From: Chitinophagaceae bacterium
GTDB lineage: Bacteria > Bacteroidota > Bacteroidia > Chitinophagales > Chitinophagaceae
Assembly (NCBI GenBank): GCA_023251285.1
Contig: JAHEZB010000201.1
Location: 1-5,477, forward strand
Length of the DNA stretch: 5,477 bases
Direction: 5' to 3'
Below, one piece after another: positions 1 through 5,477 of the stretch. Each line of letters starts with the position of its first letter. The first letter of the stretch is position 1. The notes under the pieces were generated by a model that saw nothing but the letters and a program-made list of their open reading frames with translations, was not told where the DNA came from and did no database searches. Both the position numbers and the translations under genes were made by a program.

Positions 1-2158
1 AGTAATGGCAGCGGCACTTCCAACGCATTTAAAACTTAGCAGCGAAGCCATTTTAATTTACAATGAAGAGTATGGAGAAGACTTTTCGTCACTGGACGAT
101 GAAGAATATTTGCTGGCAGAGGCATTGTTGATTAAGAAAGAACTGAAGATCACCGAAGTGCAGCAGATCGCGGATATCATCCACGTTTATCCGTTGATAA
201 AAAGACTGATCGAAAAAAAAGTTTGTTTTGTCTGGGAATCACTCACCGAAAAATACAAGGAGAAAAAGGAAAATTTCGTTTTGCTTAATCCTGAATTTTC
301 TTCTGATGAAAAGCTTGGCAAATTAATGGATGAATTAGGAAGAGCGCCAAAACAACTGGAATTGTTATTAAGCTTTTTGCATTTTTCCAAAACAGAAGGA
401 GAAGTTTCTCAAACCAACCTTTTAAAAAAATCAGGTGCAAGCGCTGCCCAATTAAAGTCGTTAACCGATAAAAATATTCTTTTTATTGAAAGAAGAAATA
501 CGGATCGCATTCAATCGCTTCCCAAAAAAATGGATGTAAATTTTGAGTTGAATGCGTCACAAAATAAAGCTTTGCGTGAAATAGATATTGCCTTTGAAAA
601 AAAAGAAGTGTGTTTGATCCATGGCGTTACCAGCAGTGGTAAAACGCAGTTGTACATCAAGCAAATTGAAAAATTTGCATCGCAGGGAAAACAGGTTTTA
701 TATCTTCTTCCCGAGATAACGCTGACCGCACAAATCATTCGAAGACTGCAGCTTTATTTCGGAGGAAACATCGCGATTTATCATTCTAAATTTAATAATA
801 ACGAAAGAATAGAAATCTGGAATAAAATAAAAACCGGCGAATTAAAAATAATTCTTGGAGTAAGAAGCGCTTTATTTCTTCCATTTAAAAATCTGGGCTT
901 GGTTGTCATTGATGAAGAGCATGATCCTTCTTTCAAACAACAGGATCCTGCGCCACGCTACAATGCACGTGATGCCGCGGTTTATTACGCCTCTCTTTTT
1001 AATGCAAAAGTATTGATGGGAAGCGCCACGCCTTCATTGGAAAGCTATTATAATGCCCAGAAAAATAAATACGGGCTGGTAACGCTTACCGAGCGCTTTG
1101 GTGGAACTGAATTGCCTGAGATAAAAATCATAGATACCAAAACGTTGGCCGCTTCCAGGAAAGGGAAAGTAATGATCTCGCCACAATTAAAAGCAGAAAT
1201 TGAAGTGGCATTGCAGAATGATAAACAGATCATTCTTTTCCAAAACCGCCGCGGCTATGCGCCTTTTTTAATTTGCGGCACGTGTGGTTTTATTCCTCAA
1301 TGCGAAAATTGTTCAGTCACATTAACGTTGCATAAGTATTCGAACAAACTTCATTGCCATTATTGCGGAAACACTTATCCCAAGGTGGTTTCATGCCCTG
1401 CATGTGGCAGCGTAAACTGGAAGGAAAAAAATTTCGGCACAGAAAAAATTGAAGAAGAACTAACGGAAGATTTTCCCAACAACAGGATTGCACGAATGGA
1501 TGTGGATGCGGTAAGAGGGAAAAATGCACATGATACTTTAATTAAATTATTTGAGCAGCATCGCATTGATATTCTTGCCGGAACACAAATGGTTGTAAAA
1601 GGGTTGGATTTTGAAAAAGTGAGCCTTGTTGGTATTTTAGACGCAGATGGATTATTATCTTTTGCGGATTTCAGGGTAAATGAAAGAGCGTTTCAATTGA
1701 TGGAACAGGTAAGCGGGAGAGCAGGACGCAAAGCCGCGCGCGGACTGGTTCTTATACAGGCATCCAAAATTGATCACCCGGTTTTATTGTTTGTGCAGCA
1801 ACATGACTATCTGAAGTTTTATGACTTTGAAATGGAAATGCGTAAACAGTTTTTCTATCCGCCATTCAGCCGCATCATCCGCATTACTTTAAAACATATG
1901 GTTAAAGAAGTTGTGTTTGAAGCGGCAGATGTTTTAGCCAATTCATTGGGAAAAGATTTTACAAATCTGGTAGGCCCGGCAGCGCCTGTTGTAAACAGGA
2001 TCAGAAATATGTACCTGGTGGAAATACTGATAAAACTTCAAAAAGATGCCGCGCATCTGCAACTGCAAAAAAAAGTGATCCTGAATCACATCGATCTTTT
2101 AAAATCACAAAAAAAATTCCGGAGTGTGGTAACAATTCCGGATGTGGATCCTTATTAA
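1..2158 (+). CDS. priA: Primosomal protein N' (replication restart helicase PriA), 5'-truncated
   Basis: PriA is a cytoplasmic 3'-5' superfamily 2 helicase that recognises stalled or repaired forks and reloads the replicative helicase. The frame is open to the left edge and ends in TAA at 2156-2158. Numbering residues from the ATG at 5, I see a Q-like LNASQ at 182-186, Walker A GVTSSGKT at 207-214, Walker B DEEH at 303-306, the aromatic-rich SFKQQDPAPRYNARD segment just after it, GSATPS at 339-344, QNRRGY at 413-418, GTQM at 526-529 and QVSGRAGR at 568-575. Eight cysteines (424, 427, 433, 436, 451, 454, 464, 467) form the two zinc sites. Residues from about 25 to 165 fit the winged-helix region, and the C-terminus ends in the usual DVDP. 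The ATG at 5 is not the true start: the preceding codon is Val, and VMAAALPTHLKL matches the end of the 3'-DNA-binding domain, so I estimate that about 100 residues lie outside the window. No inactivating change is visible. Confidence 0.97.
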   Translation, partial: VMAAALPTHLKLSSEAILIYNEEYGEDFSSLDDEEYLLAEALLIKKELKITEVQQIADIIHVYPLIKRLIEKKVCFVWESLTEKYKEKKENFVLLNPEFSSDEKLGKLMDELGRAPKQLELLLSFLHFSKTEGEVSQTNLLKKSGASAAQLKSLTDKNILFIERRNTDRIQSLPKKMDVNFELNASQNKALREIDIAFEKKEVCLIHGVTSSGKTQLYIKQIEKFASQGKQVLYLLPEITLTAQIIRRLQLYFGGNIAIYHSKFNNNERIEIWNKIKTGELKIILGVRSALFLPFKNLGLVVIDEEHDPSFKQQDPAPRYNARDAAVYYASLFNAKVLMGSATPSLESYYNAQKNKYGLVTLTERFGGTELPEIKIIDTKTLAASRKGKVMISPQLKAEIEVALQNDKQIILFQNRRGYAPFLICGTCGFIPQCENCSVTLTLHKYSNKLHCHYCGNTYPKVVSCPACGSVNWKEKNFGTEKIEEELTEDFPNNRIARMDVDAVRGKNAHDTLIKLFEQHRIDILAGTQMVVKGLDFEKVSLVGILDADGLLSFADFRVNERAFQLMEQVSGRAGRKAARGLVLIQASKIDHPVLLFVQQHDYLKFYDFEMEMRKQFFYPPFSRIIRITLKHMVKEVVFEAADVLANSLGKDFTNLVGPAAPVVNRIRNMYLVEILIKLQKDAAHLQLQKKVILNHIDLLKSQKKFRSVVTIPDVDPY

Positions 2159-2211
2159 TTTTTTAATGGAAAGACAAAAGGGGCTTATTTGTTTGTTTAC
2201 TGAATGAACAT
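2159..2211. other. Convergent intergenic gap, no convincing terminator
   Basis: These 53 bases separate the stop of priA from the stop of the minus-strand dehydrogenase-like gene. Transcripts from both sides should end here. The best inverted repeat I can find is TGTTT/GAACA around a 7-base loop (about 2193-2209), with one G-T pair. It has no GC-rich stem and no clean U-tract on either strand, so it is not a credible intrinsic terminator. Termination may be Rho-dependent or the two transcripts may overlap; this is inference. Confidence 0.5.
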
Positions 2212-2901
2212 TTATTCCTTCGAAGCATTGTATTCTCTCGCCATTTCCATCATTTCCTGATAGGTGTAATAATGGACGCCATTCTTGTTTTGCCTGGCGG
2301 CGTAAACCATTGATTTTGCAACAGTATCCGCGCCAATTGCATGATATTTTTTTAACGGTCCTAAAAATAAAAATGAAACAATGTCCATCACTCCCTGAAG
2401 CATTTTCTCTAAAACCCTTTTTTCGTTTCGGTTTCCGTTTAATAGCGACGGTTGAAAAATATCAAGGCTATCGAAATGAAATTGCTTCAACGCATTTTCT
2501 ATTTGGCCTTTTAAACTCACATAAAAATTTGAAGAGTTTTCATTCGCGCCAATCGCCGAAACGATCAAAAATTTTTTAAATCCGTTCGCAATCCCTATCG
2601 ACGCTGCGTTTATTGGAATGTCATAATCAATCTGCTTATATAATTCCTTATCACCTTTTACTTTTTTCTGCGTGGTACCGATACAACAAAAAATAACATC
2701 GCCTTCGCCAAACTTTTTCGTGTAATCATCCAGGTTATTAAAGTTCACAATCTCCTGCTCCAGCTTCGGATGAATTATTTTTACAGTTCTTCGAACCAGA
2801 ATCCGTACCGTTTTAAAATCATTATCTCTCAGCAATTCTTCTAAGACCAAATTTCCGGTTAATCCGCTGGCTCCAATAATTACTGCTGTCAAATCATTCA
2901 T
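2212..2901 (-). CDS. Atypical SDR-family NAD(P)-binding protein, TIP30/HTATIP2-like
   Basis: This is a complete 229-residue Rossmann-fold protein. The N-terminus has a beta strand followed by GASGLTG at 10-16, the glycine-rich dinucleotide-binding loop. A second strand ends in ILVRR at 34-38, where basic residues would suit NADP. The FCCIGTT stretch at 71-77, the VSAIGAN stretch at 114-120 and a YxxxK pair (Tyr127, Lys131, followed by Gly) follow, then FQPSLLNGNRNE at 149-160. That order matches the TIP30/HTATIP2-like atypical short-chain dehydrogenases. Residues 171-181 are hydrophobic and could touch the membrane, but there is no signal peptide and the protein is probably cytoplasmic. The bacterial substrate is unknown, and annotations such as nucleoside-diphosphate-sugar epimerase or NAD-dependent epimerase are no more specific. 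The ATG at 2901 places the first strand right at the N-terminus as expected. The gene opposes both neighbours, so it is probably its own transcription unit. The family call is firm; the function is not known. Confidence 0.88.
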   Translation of the reverse strand: MNDLTAVIIGASGLTGNLVLEELLRDNDFKTVRILVRRTVKIIHPKLEQEIVNFNNLDDYTKKFGEGDVIFCCIGTTQKKVKGDKELYKQIDYDIPINAASIGIANGFKKFLIVSAIGANENSSNFYVSLKGQIENALKQFHFDSLDIFQPSLLNGNRNEKRVLEKMLQGVMDIVSFLFLGPLKKYHAIGADTVAKSMVYAARQNKNGVHYYTYQEMMEMAREYNASKE

Positions 2902-2934
2902 ATTTAATTATTTTTCCGGTAATTTTTAAAGTCT
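2902..2934. promoter_or_regulatory. Divergent 33-base spacer between the SDR-like gene and murB
   Basis: Both start codons face away from this short AT-rich spacer, so control signals for two genes must lie in it or inside the opposite coding region. On the plus strand, TAATTTTT at 2920-2927 fits seven of eight positions of the Bacteroidota -7 element TAnnTTTG, and TATTTTTC at 2909-2916 also resembles it. Neither has a TTG element at the expected distance upstream. On the minus strand, TATTTTTT (2969 down to 2962, inside murB) is a similarly weak match. No Shine-Dalgarno sequence precedes either start, as is common in this phylum. A promoter function is inferred from the gene arrangement rather than from a strong motif. 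Confidence 0.3.
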
Positions 2935-3960
2935 ATGCAAGTTCAGAAAGATTTTTCGCTTAAAAAATACAATACGTTTGGCATCGCGGCCATTGCTAAA
3001 TATTATTCCACATTTTTTAATCAAGATGAACTACGATCCATCATCGAAAATAGTAAAAACATCACAACCAAAATGATTCTTGGTGGCGGCAGTAACATTC
3101 TTTTTACCCAGAACTATGACGGGCTTGTGCTGAAAAATGAAATATCCGGAATGAGCATCATTAACGAGGATAAAAATTATGTTTACGTCAAAGCAGGCGG
3201 AGGCGTAAAGTGGCATAATTTAGTGATGTTCTGTGTGAATCAAAATTTAGGAGGTCTCGAAAACCTTTCTCTTATTCCGGGAAATGTCGGCGCTTCTCCG
3301 ATGCAAAATATAGGTGCTTACGGAGTAGAAATAAAGGATGTTTTTTATGAGCTGGAAGCATTTCATTTAAAAGAAAAAGAGGTGCAAAAATTTTCAGCAG
3401 ATGATTGCAGGTTTGGCTATCGTGATAGTGTTTTTAAAAATAAATATAAGGATCAGTTTGCTATTTTGAATGTTACATACCGCTTAAGGAAAGATCCTGA
3501 TTTTAATATTTCTTATGGTGCTTTGCATGCTGAATTAGAAAGAATGAAGATTGCACATCTGACGGTGAAAGCTATATCTGATGCAGTTATCAGCATTCGT
3601 ACTTCTAAACTTCCTGATCCTGCAGTTATTGGAAATGCGGGAAGTTTTTTTAAAAATCCTGTTGTTTCCAGCCACAAGTTATATGAAATACACAGGTTAC
3701 ATGATTATGAAGAGAAAAATGTTCCTTTTTATAAACTTGATGAAGAACATTTTAAAATTCCCGCAGGCTGGTTAATAGAAAAATGCGGTTGGAAGGGATA
3801 CAAAAAAGATGACGCAGGGTGTTATGAAAAACAGGCTTTGGTATTGGTAAATTATGGTAAAGCAAGCGGAAAAGAGATTTATGATTTGAGTGAAGAGATA
3901 AAGATTTCGGTAAGAGAAAAATTTGGAATTGATTTGGAGAGGGAAGTGAATATTTTATAA
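2935..3960 (+). CDS. murB: UDP-N-acetylenolpyruvoylglucosamine reductase (MurB, type I)
   Basis: MurB uses FAD and NADPH to reduce UDP-GlcNAc-enolpyruvate to UDP-N-acetylmuramate, the second committed cytoplasmic step of peptidoglycan synthesis. At 341 residues it is about the length of the E. coli enzyme. The N-terminus FSLKKYNTFGI (7-17) is the classic MurB opening and supports the ATG at 2935. The FAD domain shows LGGGSNILF (49-57) and LIPGNVGASPMQNIGAYG (113-130). FGYRDSVFK (160-168) carries Arg163, which matches the active-site Arg. IRTSKLPDP (221-229) followed by GNAGSFFKNP (233-242) is the type I signature, with Ser237 as the proton donor. Tyr250 probably corresponds to the mobile Tyr of type I enzymes, and the C-terminal LEREV (334-338) supplies the conserved Glu, most likely Glu337. 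Every catalytic residue I can place is present. The gene diverges from the SDR-like gene and lies 69 bases before htpG. It is not in a mur/fts cluster within this window. Confidence 0.97.
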   Translation: MQVQKDFSLKKYNTFGIAAIAKYYSTFFNQDELRSIIENSKNITTKMILGGGSNILFTQNYDGLVLKNEISGMSIINEDKNYVYVKAGGGVKWHNLVMFCVNQNLGGLENLSLIPGNVGASPMQNIGAYGVEIKDVFYELEAFHLKEKEVQKFSADDCRFGYRDSVFKNKYKDQFAILNVTYRLRKDPDFNISYGALHAELERMKIAHLTVKAISDAVISIRTSKLPDPAVIGNAGSFFKNPVVSSHKLYEIHRLHDYEEKNVPFYKLDEEHFKIPAGWLIEKCGWKGYKKDDAGCYEKQALVLVNYGKASGKEIYDLSEEIKISVREKFGIDLEREVNIL

Positions 3961-3966
3961 CATTTG
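3933..3966 (+). promoter_or_regulatory. Candidate Bacteroidota-type promoter for htpG
   Basis: TTTG at 3933-3936 is followed after 22 bases by AACATTTG at 3959-3966, which matches the phylum's -7 consensus TAnnTTTG except at the first base. The arrangement fits the TTG-N17-23-TAnnTTTG layout known from Flavobacterium and Bacteroides. Transcription would begin near 3972, giving htpG a leader of roughly 55-60 bases. The element overlaps the end of murB. Such short motifs arise easily by chance in AT-rich DNA. A second TTGTTTTG at 3999-4006 also matches seven of eight positions but has no TTG upstream at the right distance. I see no CIRCE-type inverted repeat that would mark HrcA control. Confidence 0.22.
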
Positions 3967-3972
3967 ATGTCA

Positions 3973-3983
3973 TCCTGACAGGA
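3973..3983. repeat. Perfect 11-base dyad (TCCTG-A-CAGGA) in the murB-htpG gap
   Basis: The arms TCCTG and CAGGA are exact reverse complements around a single central A at 3978. Overlapping it, TGTC at 3968-3971 and GACA at 3977-3980 could form a 4-bp hairpin. Neither has a following T-run, so neither is a convincing murB terminator. The dyad sits about 47 bases before the canonical htpG ATG. It could be an operator half-site, a remnant of a dispersed TCATCCTGA-type palindromic repeat, or chance. Confidence 0.3.
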
Positions 3984-4029
3984 GAAAATGAATGGCATTT
4001 GTTTTGTAAAAAGACTAAAAAATATTATT

Positions 4030-5477
4030 ATGCAAAAAGGAAATATAAGGGTACAAACGGAAAACATTTTTCCGATCATAAAGAAATTTCTTTATAGCGA
4101 TCATGAAATTTTTATCCGCGAACTCGTCAGCAATGCAGTGGATGCTACTCAAAAGTTAAAGACTTTATCTTCTCTGGGCGAAGTGAAAGGGGATATCGGA
4201 AATACTGACATTCATGTAAAAATCGACAAGGATAAAAAGACGCTGACCATTTCTGACAAAGGCGTTGGTATGACAGAAGAAGAAGTGGATAAATACATTA
4301 ACCAGGTAGCTTTTAGCGGTGCAGAAGAATTTTTGGAAAAATATAAAGGAAAGAATGAAGCGAACATCATTGGTCATTTCGGCCTTGGTTTTTATTCGGC
4401 ATTTATGGTGAGTGATAAGGTCGAAATTGTTACCAAAAGCTATAAAGAAGGTGCAAAAGCGGTAAGATGGGAGTGTGATGGCAGCCCTGAATATACATTG
4501 GAAGAAACGAAAAAGAAATCCCGCGGTACCGATGTGATACTTTATATAAATGAAGAAAGCAAAGAGTTTTTGGAGCCTGACAGAATTCGTCACATGCTCG
4601 AAAAATTCTGTCGTTTTTTACCGGTTCCCATTTTCTTCGAAGACAAACAAATCAATAATCCAACTCCTGCATGGACAAAAAAGCCTGCTGATCTTACCAC
4701 ACAGGATTACCAGGATTTTTATAAAGAATTGTATCCGTTTGGCGAGCCGCCATTATTCTGGATTCATTTGAACGTGGATTATCCTTTTAACCTTACCGGA
4801 ATCCTGTACTTTCCTAAGGTGAAAAAGAGTTATGAGATTCAAAAAGATAAAATTCAATTATACAGCAACCAGGTATTTGTAACGGATGAGGTAAAAGATA
4901 TTGTGCCGGAATTTTTAATGCTTTTGCATGGTGTAATCGATAGCCCCGATATTCCGCTAAATGTAAGCAGGAGCTATTTACAGGGTGATCCAAACGTAAA
5001 AAAGATTGGTTCTTATATCACTCGTAAAGTGGCTGACAAACTGGAAGAACTTTTTAAAGAGGATAGAAAGTCATTTGAAGAAAAATGGGAAAGCCTTGGC
5101 CTTTTTGTAAAATACGGAATGATTACTGACGATAAATTTTTGGAAAAAGCTAATAAGTTCAATTTGTATGAAGATGCCAATGGCGAGAAGTTTTATACCA
5201 TGGAAGAATATCGTACGGCAACAGAAGCTTTACAGAAAAATAAAGAAGGAAAACTGGTGATGCTTTACACCACTGATCCCGTACAGCAAAATGCTTTTAT
5301 CAAATCTGCTGAGCAAAAAGGATATAAGGTCATAAAGCTTGAAACCATTGTTGATGCGGCTTTTATCAACAACATGGAAATGAAATGGACTGATGTGCAG
5401 TTTGTAAGAGTAGATGCCGATATTACTGAAAATCTCATTGATAAAAATGAACACAACGAATCAGTTTTAAGTAACGA
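4030..5477 (+). CDS. htpG: Molecular chaperone HtpG (bacterial Hsp90), 3'-truncated
   Basis: HtpG is the cytosolic ATP-dependent Hsp90 dimer that remodels client proteins, often together with DnaK. The frame starts at ATG 4030 and stays open for 482 codons to the right edge. Full-length relatives have about 600-630 residues, so the C-terminal dimerisation domain is missing. The GHKL ATPase domain shows RELVSNAVDA (30-39) with the catalytic Glu31 and Asn35, SDKGVGMT (75-82) with the adenine-binding Asp76, NQVAFSGAEEF (91-101), the lid-hinge GHFGLGFYSAF (115-125) and SRGTD (164-168). The middle domain has PLFWIHLNVDYPF (241-253), QLYSNQVFV (276-284) and LNVSRSYLQ (310-318). Arg314 and Gln318 match the middle-domain residues that contact the ATP gamma-phosphate in Hsp90. 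There is no long charged linker, as expected for a bacterial protein. The start MQKGNIRVQTENIF is the usual one for this phylum. An in-frame ATG at 3988 is an alternative. The gene may be read together with murB. Confidence 0.97.
   Translation, partial: MQKGNIRVQTENIFPIIKKFLYSDHEIFIRELVSNAVDATQKLKTLSSLGEVKGDIGNTDIHVKIDKDKKTLTISDKGVGMTEEEVDKYINQVAFSGAEEFLEKYKGKNEANIIGHFGLGFYSAFMVSDKVEIVTKSYKEGAKAVRWECDGSPEYTLEETKKKSRGTDVILYINEESKEFLEPDRIRHMLEKFCRFLPVPIFFEDKQINNPTPAWTKKPADLTTQDYQDFYKELYPFGEPPLFWIHLNVDYPFNLTGILYFPKVKKSYEIQKDKIQLYSNQVFVTDEVKDIVPEFLMLLHGVIDSPDIPLNVSRSYLQGDPNVKKIGSYITRKVADKLEELFKEDRKSFEEKWESLGLFVKYGMITDDKFLEKANKFNLYEDANGEKFYTMEEYRTATEALQKNKEGKLVMLYTTDPVQQNAFIKSAEQKGYKVIKLETIVDAAFINNMEMKWTDVQFVRVDADITENLIDKNEHNESVLSN

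Noticed and set aside
5..7. ATG at position 5 as the true start of priA
   Set aside because: The frame is open to the left edge and the residues on both sides of this Met fit the interior of the PriA 3'-DNA-binding domain. The protein would also lack about 100 family-conserved N-terminal residues.
2310..2579. An 89-codon plus-strand frame opposite the SDR-like gene
   Set aside because: It is antisense to the Rossmann-fold coding region, which has clear motifs. It shows no recognisable domain or start signal.
3581..3775. A 64-codon plus-strand frame within murB
   Set aside because: It overlaps the MurB catalytic region in another frame and has no independent support.
3968..3980. TGTC-ATCCT-GACA hairpin as a terminator for murB
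   Set aside because: The stem is only 4 bp and is not followed by a T-run; an A-rich stretch follows instead.
3961..4029. CIRCE or another heat-shock operator before htpG
   Set aside because: The gap lacks the TTAGCACTC/GAGTGCTAA inverted repeat and any long dyad; only the 11-base palindrome is present.
4165..4593. A 142-codon open frame on the minus strand, rich in Phe, Ile and Cys, that could look like a membrane protein
   Set aside because: It lies wholly within the conserved ATPase domain of htpG. Its hydrophobic character is what the complement of Lys/Glu-rich codons gives, and it resembles no family I know.
1..5477. A hidden novel system such as a defence island, phage segment, mobile element or CRISPR array
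   Set aside because: Almost all bases are accounted for by four well-recognised cellular genes, the gaps are 33-69 bases, and no long direct or inverted repeats, integrase or transposase motifs or repeat-spacer pattern are visible.

Overview
The window looks like ordinary core chromosome of a member of the Bacteroidota, AT-rich and densely coded, probably from an uncultured or environmental lineage. The assignment rests on protein character: the HtpG N-terminus (MQKGNIRVQ, ELVSNAVDATQKLK, GHFGLGFYSAF) and the MurB N-terminus (FSLKKYNTFGI) are typical of that phylum, and the genes lack clear Shine-Dalgarno sequences and have A/T-rich leaders. This is judged from remembered family patterns, not from a database search.

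Layout, left to right. (1) priA, plus strand, cut by the left edge: the 3'-5' replication-restart helicase, with all helicase motifs and eight zinc-binding cysteines but most of its N-terminal DNA-binding domain outside the window. (2) A 53-base gap with no convincing terminator, where priA converges with the next gene. (3) A 229-residue atypical short-chain dehydrogenase-like NAD(P)-binding protein of the TIP30/HTATIP2 type, minus strand. (4) A 33-base divergent gap. (5) murB, plus strand, complete, encoding type I UDP-N-acetylenolpyruvoylglucosamine reductase. (6) A 69-base gap with a weak Bacteroidota-style promoter candidate and a small 11-base dyad. (7) htpG, plus strand, cut by the right edge after 482 codons: the bacterial Hsp90 chaperone, with its nucleotide-binding domain and most of its middle region.

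The genes serve replication restart, an unknown redox or NAD(P)-binding role, peptidoglycan precursor synthesis and protein folding. I see no pathway linking them. murB and htpG lie in the same direction 69 bases apart and might be co-transcribed; the TIP30-like gene is transcribed on its own against both neighbours. I found no tRNA, rRNA, CRISPR array, insertion sequence, phage gene or defence system, and no sign of a new system. The points worth a second look are small: a possible second htpG start with a Shine-Dalgarno-like element, the very short divergent spacer, poly-A runs within priA, and a REP-like sequence fragment after murB.
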